Origin: Mucilaginibacter oryzae
Lineage (GTDB): Bacteria; Bacteroidota; Bacteroidia; Sphingobacteriales; Sphingobacteriaceae
Length of the DNA: 64,000 bases
Direction: 5' to 3'
Assembly: GCF_003148845.1 (NCBI RefSeq)
Contig: NZ_QGHA01000001.1
Location: 496,001-560,000 of the forward strand
A program made the translations under genes and the position numbers. The notes under the pieces were generated by a model. It was given only the letters and a program-made list of their open reading frames with translations, ran no database searches and had not been told where the DNA came from. Below, piece by piece: positions 8,280 to 15,465 of the stretch; within the stretch, counting starts at the first letter, position 1, and every line of letters starts with the position of its first letter.

Positions 8280-9032
8280 TTAACTATTCGCCAGCCTGAT
8301 CAGCTCCTTAACCCGCTCAACCCCGGTAACATCAATACTGTATTCATCGCCGCCTTCTGCACCCATCAAAATGTGCTGGTTATGGTATTTCATCTGGCTG
8401 GCTACCTTAACCCTTGCAGATGAATGCACTTCGGTAGCGCCGGTAAAGCGTACCAGATCGCCTACGTTGGTTTCACTTACGCCGCTGCCGGGCATAATGC
8501 TTAACCTGCCGTCGGCCTGTTCAATAAGGCGGTGCAGGTTGCCCGCACCCTCTATCGCGGTACTTTTACCGCCCGAGGTAAGTATACGTTCGCAGCCCAT
8601 CTCAATGATTTGCTCAAGCGCCTTGTGCTGATCGGCGCACATATCAAACGCCCTGTGAAAAGTTACCCCGAGGCCCCATTGCCGGGCAAGCCGCACCATT
8701 TCGGTGCAGCGTTCAATATCAATGCTGCCATCCTCTTTTAAAATACCAATTACAATGCCATCGCATCCGGCATCTATGCAATACCTGATATCGGCCATCA
8801 TCAGCTTGTACTCCATATCATTGTACAAAAAATCGCCGCCACGCGGACGGATCAATACATAAAGCTTGATATGGAGCAGGCTGCGCGCCATTAATATAGA
8901 ACCGTGAGAGGGTGTAGTGCCACCATCCTTTAAATTTTCGCAAAGCTCAACGCGCACCGCGCCGCCCTCCTGGGCCGCCAGTGCCGATGTAACTGAATTC
9001 GCGCAAACTTCGAGTGATACGGTTTGAGACAT
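8280..9032 (-). CDS. cutC: CutC family protein
   Basis: The start at 9030-9032 gives MSQTVSLEVCANSVTSALAA, the normal N-terminus of the family; in-frame upstream ATGs fall in a repeat and add an atypical 16 residues. The protein is about 250 residues, a TIM-barrel. Visible motifs are GGAVRVELCENLKDGGTTPS, VLIRPRGGDFLYN, GCDGIVIGILKEDGSID, VTFHRAFDM and ILTSGGKSTAIEG. CutC is named for copper homeostasis in E. coli, but its biochemical role is unsettled. In this genome it lies directly downstream of an aspartylglucosaminidase gene on the same strand, which suggests a link to glycoprotein degradation rather than copper (inference). Confidence 0.93.
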   Translation of the reverse strand: MSQTVSLEVCANSVTSALAAQEGGAVRVELCENLKDGGTTPSHGSILMARSLLHIKLYVLIRPRGGDFLYNDMEYKLMMADIRYCIDAGCDGIVIGILKEDGSIDIERCTEMVRLARQWGLGVTFHRAFDMCADQHKALEQIIEMGCERILTSGGKSTAIEGAGNLHRLIEQADGRLSIMPGSGVSETNVGDLVRFTGATEVHSSARVKVASQMKYHNQHILMGAEGGDEYSIDVTGVERVKELIRLANS

Positions 9033-9046
9033 GTGCGTTTTTATTA

Positions 9047-9312
9047 AGTTCATGGTTAATGGATCATGGTTCATAGCCAAACCAGGGAAATCGTTTTTAA
9101 AAAAGAGTTTTCATCGCCTGTTTGAAGGAGCTTCACCCCAGCCCTCTCCAACGGAGAGGGAGCGCCTTGTTTCTTAAAGTCCTCTCATTTGGAGAGGGTT
9201 TAGGTGAGGCAATTTATAGTGTATTTTTTAAAGGCGGTTTTCCGATAGCCGAACAACCTTTGCTGCAGTTTTATGCATTTTACTATGAACCATCAACCAT
9301 GATCTATGAACT
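9047..9312. repeat. Composite nested inverted repeat between cutC and aspartylglucosaminidase
   Basis: Two layers are visible. The outer arms, 9047-9076 and 9283-9312, match at 25 of 30 positions as inverted copies built on GTTCATGGTT/CATGGTTCATAG. The inner element, 9131-9210, has CTTCACCCCAGCCCTCTCC facing GGAGAGGGTTTAGGTGAG, and each arm also forms its own small hairpin (CCCTCTCCAACGGAGAGGG at 9142-9160 and CCTCTCATTTGGAGAGG at 9181-9197). No coding sequence is evident. It is MITE- or REP-like. Confidence 0.7.
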
Positions 9313-9314
9313 AA

Positions 9315-10328
9315 TTATTTATAATAACTCTTACCAGGTACTAATAAATCCTGTTGTTGCGCATTGCATACGGCGTACGAAAAACCACTTTGTATGGCAT
9401 AGGCGCCGTATTCGCCTTTTTTATTGATGGCTAAAAAGCCTACCTGGATTTTTTTGGCTGTTTCGGGTTTCTTTTTGATGATACGGTGTACGGCTTCTTT
9501 GCAGGCATCTTCGGGAGAAAGGCCCTGCCTCATCAGTTCAACCACCAAAAAGCTGCCCACATTGCGGATCACCTCTTCGCCTACGCCGGTTGAAGTGGCG
9601 CCGCCAACCTCGTTGTCAACATAAAGGCCCGCGCCAATAATGGGGCTGTCGCCTACGCGGCCATGTAGTTTAAAGGCCATACCGCTGGTAGTGCATCCGC
9701 CCGAAATATTACCTTTCGCGTCAATAGCCAGCATGCCTATAGTATCATGGTTGTATTTGCCGCCCGGTCTGCCGGCGCCGTTTTCAATGTTCATTACAGG
9801 GCTGTATTGGGCTTTTTTTAGCCACTCTTTCCATATTTTTTCTGTTTCGGGAGTTAGCAGCTTTTCTTTTTTCATACCCTGCTCTACCGCAAACTGGGTA
9901 GCGCCCTCGCCAACCAGCATTACGTGCGGTGTTTTTTCCATTACCATACGGGCTACCGAAATAGGATGGGCTATATCTTCCATGGCGGCTACCGAACCGC
10001 AGTTGCCAAACTCGTCCATAATACATGAGTCGAGGGTAACGTGGCCGTCACGGTCGGGCAGGCCGGTGCGGCCTACGGTATGGTTGGTGATATCTTCCGC
10101 TTCCGGTATCCGTGCGCCGGCTTCAATGGCATCCAGCGCTCGCCCGCCTGTTGACAGTACCTTCCAGGCACCTTTATTGGCGATGATGCCAAAATCCCAG
10201 GTGGAGATTACGATTGGATAGCCTGACTCAGGCCGCGGGGTAATGGTTTTTGCTATGCCCGATTTTGAAAGCGCTGCAAGCGAAGCACCTGCGGCTGATA
10301 GTTTGATGAACTTACGGCGGTTGTACAT
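9315..10328 (-). CDS. N4-(beta-N-acetylglucosaminyl)-L-asparaginase (aspartylglucosaminidase)
   Basis: A 337-residue Ntn-hydrolase with a Tat-type signal (NRRKFIKLSAAGASLAAL). The autocleavage site and catalytic Thr are visible in YNHDTIGMLAIDAKGNISGG, where the Thr after Asp becomes the new N-terminus. The substrate region CTTSGMAFKLHGRVGDSPI and the segment GGATSTGVGEEVIR are typical. The enzyme cleaves the GlcNAc-Asn bond of N-glycoproteins after the peptide has been trimmed, and acts in the periplasm. The gene lies upstream of cutC on the same strand, separated by a 280-base repeat element. A plain isoaspartyl peptidase is less likely given the Tat signal and length. Confidence 0.92.
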   Translation of the reverse strand: MYNRRKFIKLSAAGASLAALSKSGIAKTITPRPESGYPIVISTWDFGIIANKGAWKVLSTGGRALDAIEAGARIPEAEDITNHTVGRTGLPDRDGHVTLDSCIMDEFGNCGSVAAMEDIAHPISVARMVMEKTPHVMLVGEGATQFAVEQGMKKEKLLTPETEKIWKEWLKKAQYSPVMNIENGAGRPGGKYNHDTIGMLAIDAKGNISGGCTTSGMAFKLHGRVGDSPIIGAGLYVDNEVGGATSTGVGEEVIRNVGSFLVVELMRQGLSPEDACKEAVHRIIKKKPETAKKIQVGFLAINKKGEYGAYAIQSGFSYAVCNAQQQDLLVPGKSYYK

Positions 10329-10377
10329 AAGTGCTAATATATGAAAAACAGTTTGAACTCCTAAGTCGGGAGTAGGA

Positions 10378-10445
10378 AGTCAAAAGTTTTAGGCGAGAGC
10401 AAATCACTTTTGACTTAAGACTTAAGACTTCTAACTTAAGACTTC
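10378..10445. repeat. Low-complexity intergenic repeat with an inverted pair
   Basis: AAGTCAAAAGT (10378-10388) faces ACTTTTGACTT (10406-10416), followed by tandem GACTTAAGACTTAAGACTT-type units to 10445. Similar AAGTC/GACTT arrays are common between Bacteroidota genes (from memory). No gene is present. Confidence 0.6.
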
Positions 10446-10451
10446 AAAACG

Positions 10452-10892
10452 CTATTCAAAATCGCGCTGGCAGTTAAAGCAGTGCCAGGCTTTGCGGCTG
10501 TAAAAAGGAAAAATCATTAACAAAAATGAAACGATTCCTGTAAGCCAGTGTACCCTTTTTTCTGTAGCCGAACCATACCGCACATTGGTCGATCCGCAGT
10601 ACGGACAGATTACAGCGTTCAGCGTTTCTTCGTCAATCTCCACATGGTCCTGATCGTGCAGGTCGCCCTCGGCGGCTAAAATTTCACGGCAGCGCTCCAG
10701 GTCGCGTTCAAATATTTTGAGTTTGATGCCGCCCACCGCCTGGTTGTACAGCGGGTTTGAGCCTATGGTATTTTCATCCGCTATAAAACATGGAATGCCG
10801 TAGCCCTCCAGTTTCGTGCGGATAATGTGGGCCAGCATAACATCGTAATAAGTTTCAAAGGTTATGATCTTGTCTTCGGGTTTAGCTTCCAT
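10452..10892 (-). CDS. DUF2007-domain protein with a zinc-ribbon-like tail
   Basis: A 146-residue protein. Residues about 8-75 form a DUF2007 (putative signal-transducing, ferredoxin-like) domain: ITFETYYDVMLAHIIRTKLE, then GIPCFIADENT and IKLKIFERDLERCREIL. The tail has CPYCGSTNV, a hydrophobic segment GIVSFLLMIFPFY, and CFNCQRDFE; the two CxxC pairs could bind zinc. Homologues are of unknown function. Transcription seems to start at a TAnnTTTG element at 10912-10919. It is divergent from the WYL regulator. Confidence 0.8.
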   Translation of the reverse strand: MEAKPEDKIITFETYYDVMLAHIIRTKLEGYGIPCFIADENTIGSNPLYNQAVGGIKLKIFERDLERCREILAAEGDLHDQDHVEIDEETLNAVICPYCGSTNVRYGSATEKRVHWLTGIVSFLLMIFPFYSRKAWHCFNCQRDFE

Positions 10893-10911
10893 ATTGCAGA
10901 TAAATATTGAT

Positions 10912-10919
10912 CAAAGGTA
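10912..10919 (-). promoter_or_regulatory. Promoter -7 element of the DUF2007 gene
   Basis: On the minus strand this reads TACCTTTG, the TAnnTTTG -7 consensus of Bacteroidota, about 20 bases upstream of the ATG at 10892. No clear -33 TTG was found at the usual spacing. Confidence 0.45.
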
Positions 10920-10946
10920 AATTGTTTTTTAATTAATTTGGCTGCC

Positions 10947-11894
10947 GTGAACCGCATCGACCGTATATCAGCTATTTTAATTCAATTGCAATCGCGCAGG
11001 GTTGTAAAGGCCGGCGATATTGCCGATAGGTTTAACATTAGTTTACGCACCGTTTACCGCGACATTAAAACACTTGAAGAAGCGGGCATCCCGCTGATAG
11101 GTGAAGCCGGTGTAGGTTACTCCATCATGGAGGGTTACCGCCTGCCCCCGGTGATGTTTACCCGCGAAGAAGCTACCGCTTTTTTAACCGCCGGAAAGTT
11201 TGTTGAAAAGCTAACCGATACCAGTACCATGGCACAATACCAGTCGGCTATGTACAAGGTTAGGGCCGTGTTGAAATCGCACGAAAAGGATGCTCTGGAA
11301 AACCTTGACGACAGTATTGAAGTATTGAAAAGCAATAGCCAGAAAAGGGCCGATAATAATGATCACATCCAAACCATCCTTGATTGTATTATAGGTAAAA
11401 AAGTGATGTGTATCGATTACTTCGCGGCCCATTCACAGCAGGATTCTAAACGCGATGTAGAACCCATCGGGGTGTTTTACCTTGATAGCTTCTGGCATTT
11501 GATAGGCTATTGCAGGCTTCGCGGCGGCTACCGCGATTTCAGGATTGACAGGATCAAAAAACTGGTGGTTACGGATAAGAGCTACGTTAACAGCAAGCAT
11601 CCCACATTAAAGGATTATATTGATAAAACGGCCTGCGAAAAACACCTTGAGCAGGTAGTGATTAAAGTGGATAAAGAGATCCATAATTACCTCGATCATC
11701 AAAAATATTATAGCGGTTTTGTATCTGAAAAAACCGTAGGAAATAAAATTGAAATGACTTTCCTTACCATCTCTATCGAGATGTTTGCCCGCTGGTACAT
11801 GATGTTTGCCGATCATTCCGAAATTGTAAAACCGGATATCCTGCTACAGCGGATCCGGGAAATTACCGCGGGTATTACCAAAAAAATAAAATAA
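10947..11894 (+). CDS. YafY-type transcriptional regulator with WYL domain
   Basis: The GTG at 10947 gives MNRIDRISAILIQLQSRRVV, the usual start; an in-frame TTG at 10938 adds three residues. The N-terminal winged helix (IADRFNISLRTVYRDIKTLE, GIPLIGEAGVGYSI) binds DNA. The WYL domain (about residues 145-220) shows IDYFAAHSQQDSKRDVEPIG, FYLDSFWHLIGYCRLRGGYR and FRIDRI; WYL domains sense ligands such as nucleotides or nucleic acids. The C-terminal WCX-like part follows. A 16-base palindrome just downstream, before the EVE and SRPBCC genes, is the probable target. Confidence 0.9.
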   Translation: MNRIDRISAILIQLQSRRVVKAGDIADRFNISLRTVYRDIKTLEEAGIPLIGEAGVGYSIMEGYRLPPVMFTREEATAFLTAGKFVEKLTDTSTMAQYQSAMYKVRAVLKSHEKDALENLDDSIEVLKSNSQKRADNNDHIQTILDCIIGKKVMCIDYFAAHSQQDSKRDVEPIGVFYLDSFWHLIGYCRLRGGYRDFRIDRIKKLVVTDKSYVNSKHPTLKDYIDKTACEKHLEQVVIKVDKEIHNYLDHQKYYSGFVSEKTVGNKIEMTFLTISIEMFARWYMMFADHSEIVKPDILLQRIREITAGITKKIK

Positions 11895-11914
11895 TTTTTT
11901 TCTGTTTTTTCTGC

Positions 11915-11930
11915 TGACATAGGGCTGTCA
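11915..11930 (+). promoter_or_regulatory. Palindromic operator upstream of the EVE/SRPBCC genes
   Basis: TGACATAGGGCTGTCA is an inverted repeat TGACA-N6-TGTCA. It lies about 20 bases upstream of TTACTTTG, a weak -7-like element, so it overlaps the expected -33 region. It is the likely binding site of the WYL regulator encoded immediately upstream (inference). Confidence 0.6.
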
Positions 11931-12016
11931 CCGGCCGGTTGTTACTTTGTTTCATGATAAGCAGCGCGGAGCTTTATTAGTCCGCGTTTTTTGCTCATCC
12001 GCTAAATCTCACCCTC

Positions 12017-12472
12017 ATGAAACATTGGATAGTAGTAGTATCAAAAGATCATATCAGCCGCGGTATTTCCGGCGGATTTATCCAGGCCTGCCAAGGCAAA
12101 ATTTCGCCCCTCAAACGGATGGCTGAGGGCGACTGGATTGTAGTGTATTCACCCAAACAAAAAATGAATGGCGGCGAGCCATTGCAGGCTTTTACGGCAA
12201 TTGGCCAGGTGCGCGACGGGCATATTTACCAGAAGCAAATGGCTGTTGATTTTACGCCCTATCGCCGCGATGTGAATTACTATGAATGTGCCGAGGCGCC
12301 CATTGCTCCGCTAATAGATGACCTCGATTTTATCAGCAATAAAAAAGTCTGGGGATATAACTTCAGGTTCGGCTTTTTCGAAATCCCCGGCGCGGATTTT
12401 GAGAGGATAAAAGAACACATGATCACCGGTAAAAAACCAACACTGAATAAAGCAACATTATGGAAAAACTAA
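12017..12472 (+). CDS. EVE/PUA-like domain protein
   Basis: A 151-residue single-domain protein beginning MKHWIVVVSKDHISRGISGG. Motifs typical of EVE domains are GDWIVVYSPKQKMNGGEPL, FTAIGQVRDGHIYQ and the aromatic-rich C-terminal part KKVWGYNFRFGFFEI. EVE domains bind modified bases or nucleotides in DNA or RNA and often act in restriction or RNA metabolism. The gene overlaps the following SRPBCC gene by 13 bases, so the two are co-transcribed, probably under the palindrome at 11915. Confidence 0.85.
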   Translation: MKHWIVVVSKDHISRGISGGFIQACQGKISPLKRMAEGDWIVVYSPKQKMNGGEPLQAFTAIGQVRDGHIYQKQMAVDFTPYRRDVNYYECAEAPIAPLIDDLDFISNKKVWGYNFRFGFFEIPGADFERIKEHMITGKKPTLNKATLWKN

Positions 12473-12882
12473 CAGTAAATGTACAGGTAAAATTTAAAGC
12501 GCCCAAAGCAAAGGTTTGGCAAGGCCTTACCGATTCTGCTTTGGTAAAACAGTATTTTTTCGGCACCGATCTGAAGTCGGACTGGAGGATGGGGGAGCCT
12601 ATTGTGTTCAGCGGCGAATGGGATGGTAAGCAATATGAAGACCACGGAACCATCCTTGATATCGACCATGGTAATTTTGTAAAATATGACTACTGGAGCA
12701 GCATGAGCGGCACCGACGACAGGCCCGAAAACTACGCTACAATCACTTATAACCTCACCGAGAACAACGGCGAGACCGAGCTTACCGTAACCCAGGATAA
12801 TGTTAAAAATGAGGAGGCGAAAACACATTCGGAACAAAATTGGAGAGGCCTTTTGGAGGAACTCCGAAAATTGATAGAATAA
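12460..12882 (+). CDS. SRPBCC (AHSA1-type) protein
   Basis: A 140-residue protein with the START-like fold signature of AHSA1/CalC proteins: VQVKFKAPKAKVWQGLTDSA, VKQYFFGTDLKSDWRMGEPI, YEDHGTILDIDHG, and the C-terminal helix HSEQNWRGLLEELRKLIE. The fold makes a hydrophobic cavity for lipids or small molecules; the ligand is unknown. It overlaps the EVE gene by 13 bases. Similar proteins are often controlled by YafY/WYL regulators, which fits the gene order. Confidence 0.88.
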   Translation: MEKLTVNVQVKFKAPKAKVWQGLTDSALVKQYFFGTDLKSDWRMGEPIVFSGEWDGKQYEDHGTILDIDHGNFVKYDYWSSMSGTDDRPENYATITYNLTENNGETELTVTQDNVKNEEAKTHSEQNWRGLLEELRKLIE

Positions 12883-12975
12883 TAATTTATATTAACTGAT
12901 TGTTTATATAAATAAATCATATGATTGATTAAAAGTTTTTTATAAAGTGATATAACAAATAGTAATACCCCTGTT

Positions 12976-13431
12976 ATGGATGAATTGACAATAAAAGGCT
13001 TCTTTTTGGTTGGGATATCGGTTCGGACAACCAACCAAAACGGACAGGCCTCAAAGGATATCGGCGCGTTATGGAATCGCTTTATGAGCGAACGGATTTT
13101 GCAGCAGGTAGTGAACCGGATAAGCGACGAAATTTATTGCGTTTATACCGATTACGAAAGCGATAAAGATGGTTATTATACAACGGTACTTGGTTGCTGC
13201 GTTGCTACAAAGGATAACATTCCGGAGGGCTTAATTTGTATTACAGTGCCACCCGGAAAGTATAACAGGTACGTAGCCAAAGGAGCCCTGCCGCAAGCTG
13301 TAAGTGAAACCTGGAGGCGGATTTGGTCGGATGATATTGACAGAAGATACCTGGCGGATTTTGACGTATATGGCGAGCGGTCGAAGAACCGGGAGGAGGC
13401 GGAGGTGGAAATTTTTGTTGGGGTGAATTAA
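12976..13431 (+). CDS. GyrI-like effector-binding domain protein
   Basis: A 151-residue protein made of one small-molecule binding domain as found at the C-terminus of AraC-type regulators, without a DNA-binding part. Typical pieces are FFLVGISVRTTNQ, IGALWNRFMSERI, IYCVYTDYESDKDGYYTTVL, the Pro-Gly-rich VPPGKYNRYVAKG, and the C-terminal YGERSKNREEAEVEIFVGV. Stand-alone members bind drugs or inhibit gyrase. It lies 93 bases after the SRPBCC gene and may belong to the same unit. Confidence 0.85.
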   Translation: MDELTIKGFFLVGISVRTTNQNGQASKDIGALWNRFMSERILQQVVNRISDEIYCVYTDYESDKDGYYTTVLGCCVATKDNIPEGLICITVPPGKYNRYVAKGALPQAVSETWRRIWSDDIDRRYLADFDVYGERSKNREEAEVEIFVGVN

Positions 13432-13436
13432 AGTTG

Positions 13437-13535
13437 TCTGAATCAGAATTTACAGAATTTAAGAATTGACAGAATTCAATATTTTACGCAATTTTTATTC
13501 TGAAAATTATAAAATTCTGTAAATTCTGATTCAGA
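13437..13535. repeat. Inverted repeat with perfect 24-base arms
   Basis: The arm 13437-13460, starting TCTGAATCAGAATTTACAG, is an exact reverse complement of 13512-13535. The 51-base spacer contains degenerate copies of the same AGAATT/AATTCT words. It lies between convergent genes, so it could serve as a bidirectional terminator, but its length and internal redundancy look like an intergenic repeat element. Confidence 0.75.
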
Positions 13536-13540
13536 TATTG

Positions 13541-14875
13541 TTACCTGTTAAAACCCAACCTCTGCCCGGTTTTTACTTCAATCAGTTTGCCATCAGCATA
13601 GGCCAGATTTCCTGATACAATGGTATGCGTTACCTGCGACCGGAAGGTGTTTCCTTCAAAGGGGCTCCAGTTACATTTGTATAAAATATTATTCTTATTT
13701 ACGTTCCATGGCTTGTTCAGGTTAACCAGCACAAGGTCGGCCCAGTAACCTTCGCGGATGTATCCGCGCTTTTCAATCTGAAACAGGATAGCCACGTTAT
13801 GCGCCATCTTTTCTACAATCTGTTCCAGGCTTATTTTACCATGGTGATAAAGCTCGAGCATGGCTGGCAATGCATGCTGAACCAATGGGCCGCCGGATGG
13901 GGCCCGAAGGTAAGGCTGCTCTTTTTCTTCGATGGCGTGCGGGGCATGGTCTGTAGCGATAACATCGATGCGCCCATCTAAAACCGCCTTCAAAATTCCG
14001 TCTCTGTCGGCTTCGGTTTTAACGGCAGGGTTCCACTTAATGTAGTTGCCTTTGGTTTCGTAATCGGCATCGGTAAACCATAAATGGTGGATGCAGGCTT
14101 CGGCCGTAATCCGTTTATCTTTTAGCGGGATGTTGTTATCAAAGAGATGCGTTTCGCGCTCGGTGGAGATGTGCAGAATATGCAGACGTGTGTTATGTTT
14201 TCTGGCCAGTTCTACAGCCATAGATGATGATAAATAGCAAGCCTCCTCGCTCCTGATTTTTGGATGTAAACGTACCGGAATATTGTCGCCAAGCAACTGT
14301 TTATAGTGCGCCAGGTTGCTATTGATAGTAGCCTCATCTTCGCAATGTGTTGCGATGAGTGTGGGGGCTTGCGCGAATAATTTTTCGAGTGTATTCGGAT
14401 CATCAACCAGCATGTTTCCGGTGGATGAACCCATGAACACTTTAATGCCACAAACCCTGTTTACATCGGTGCGCAAAACCTCGTCGAGGTTGTTGTTTGA
14501 AACGCCCATGAAGAACGAATAATTAGCCAGCGAACTACGCGAAGCGATCTGGTATTTATCTTCCAGAAGTTCCTGCGTTAAAGTATTCGGAACGGTGTTC
14601 GGCATCTCCATAAATGAGGTGATACCACCCGCTACTGCCGCGCGCGATTCGGTATAAATGTCGGCTTTGTAAGTTAGGCCGGGCTCACGAAAATGCACCT
14701 GGTCGTCTATACAACCGGGCAGCAAATGCAGGCCTTCGGCATTGATAATTTGATCTGCCTGCACGTCAATCTGGCTGTCGATTTTAGCGATAAAACCATC
14801 TTTTATCAATACATCGGCAACGTATTGTTTGTGCTCGTTTACGATGGTGGCGGCTTTTATAAGTATTGTAGACAT
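13541..14875 (-). CDS. pyrC: Dihydroorotase
   Basis: A 444-residue amidohydrolase of the class I dihydroorotase/allantoinase group. Metal and substrate motifs are DDQVHFREPGLTYKADIYTE (HxR metal-binding pair), CGIKVFMGSSTGNMLVDD, THCEDE, LHILHISTERE and ATDHAPHAIEEKEQPY. Dihydroorotase makes dihydroorotate from carbamoyl aspartate in pyrimidine synthesis. Allantoinase is possible by fold, but EKEQPYLRAPSGGPLVQHA fits the dihydroorotases of Bacteroidota. It stands alone with no other pyr genes nearby. Confidence 0.92.
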   Translation of the reverse strand: MSTILIKAATIVNEHKQYVADVLIKDGFIAKIDSQIDVQADQIINAEGLHLLPGCIDDQVHFREPGLTYKADIYTESRAAVAGGITSFMEMPNTVPNTLTQELLEDKYQIASRSSLANYSFFMGVSNNNLDEVLRTDVNRVCGIKVFMGSSTGNMLVDDPNTLEKLFAQAPTLIATHCEDEATINSNLAHYKQLLGDNIPVRLHPKIRSEEACYLSSSMAVELARKHNTRLHILHISTERETHLFDNNIPLKDKRITAEACIHHLWFTDADYETKGNYIKWNPAVKTEADRDGILKAVLDGRIDVIATDHAPHAIEEKEQPYLRAPSGGPLVQHALPAMLELYHHGKISLEQIVEKMAHNVAILFQIEKRGYIREGYWADLVLVNLNKPWNVNKNNILYKCNWSPFEGNTFRSQVTHTIVSGNLAYADGKLIEVKTGQRLGFNR

Positions 14876-14923
14876 ATTCTGGTATTTCGGATGTTTAATT
14901 CGGATTTACTGATTGAGTTCAAA

Positions 14924-14969
14924 CTTACGAAGTTTTTAAAACTTCATAAGCTTCAGCCTAAGGAAGCTT
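14924..14969 (-). terminator. Tandem hairpins at the end of the HxlR gene
   Basis: CTTACGAAGTTTT (14924-14936) pairs with AAAACTTCATAAG (14938-14950) with one mismatch, and AAGCTTC (14948-14954) with GAAGCTT (14963-14969). The second stem overlaps the stop codon of the HxlR gene. The AAGTTTTTAAAACTT core is of a type often seen in Sphingobacteriaceae intergenic DNA (from memory). Confidence 0.5.
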
Positions 14970-15384
14970 AGATTTCCGCGAATGATTCTTCTGCCGGAAA
15001 ATCGCCAAGGCCACTGTAAATTGAAATGCCATTAGCCTCGCTATCCGCCACAGCCCATTTCGCCATAGCGTACATCACCGGCCTTAAACCCTTTCCGGTT
15101 TCACTTAACCGGTAGCTTACATAAGGCGGCACTACGGGTTTCGCTTCCCTGATGATAATGCCATCTGCTTCCAGTTGTTTCAGGTGCTGGATCAATACTT
15201 TTTCGGTAATACCGTTTACTGATTTTTTAATTTCGCTATAGCGCTTGCTGCCCGTGAGCAGTTGGAACAAAATAATAGGTTTCCAATAACCGCCTATGCG
15301 TTCCATTACATAAGTTACGGGGCAGGCTGTAAAAGCGGCCTGTTTGTTTTCCTGTATGGTTGAGCTTTCTTTAATCGCTGTCAT
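14968..15384 (-). CDS. HxlR-family transcriptional regulator
   Basis: A 138-residue winged-helix protein with the HxlR signature: ACPVTYVMERIGGYWKPIIL, TGSKRYSEIKKSVNGITEKV, IQHLKQLEADGIIIREAKP and the wing VSYRLSETGKGLRPVMYAMA. The Cys near the N-terminus is the redox- or aldehyde-sensing position in several members. The gene is divergent from an NmrA-type oxidoreductase, the classic arrangement in which HxlR controls that neighbour and itself. Confidence 0.9.
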   Translation of the reverse strand: MTAIKESSTIQENKQAAFTACPVTYVMERIGGYWKPIILFQLLTGSKRYSEIKKSVNGITEKVLIQHLKQLEADGIIIREAKPVVPPYVSYRLSETGKGLRPVMYAMAKWAVADSEANGISIYSGLGDFPAEESFAEI

Positions 15385-15410
15385 GGTGATACATACTTTG
15401 GGGTAAGTAC

Positions 15411-15441
15411 TTGTAAAAAAGTAAGTGTAAAAATATCTTTG
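15411..15441 (+). promoter_or_regulatory. Promoter of the NmrA-type gene
   Basis: TTG at 15411-15413 and TATCTTTG at 15434-15441 are separated by 20 bases, matching the Bacteroidota TTG-N20-TAnnTTTG promoter. The interval also has near-repeats of GTAAGT(A/G) with flanking GTAAA, which are likely HxlR contact sites. Confidence 0.65.
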
Positions 15442-15465
15442 CTCTCAACAAAAACAAAATATATC

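Noticed and set aside
9640..10221. 193-codon frame opposite the aspartylglucosaminidase gene
   Set aside because: Pro/Ser-rich shadow of a gene with clear Ntn-hydrolase motifs.
13541..14875. Allantoinase instead of dihydroorotase
   Set aside because: The motif pattern and the absence of purine-catabolism genes nearby fit dihydroorotase better.
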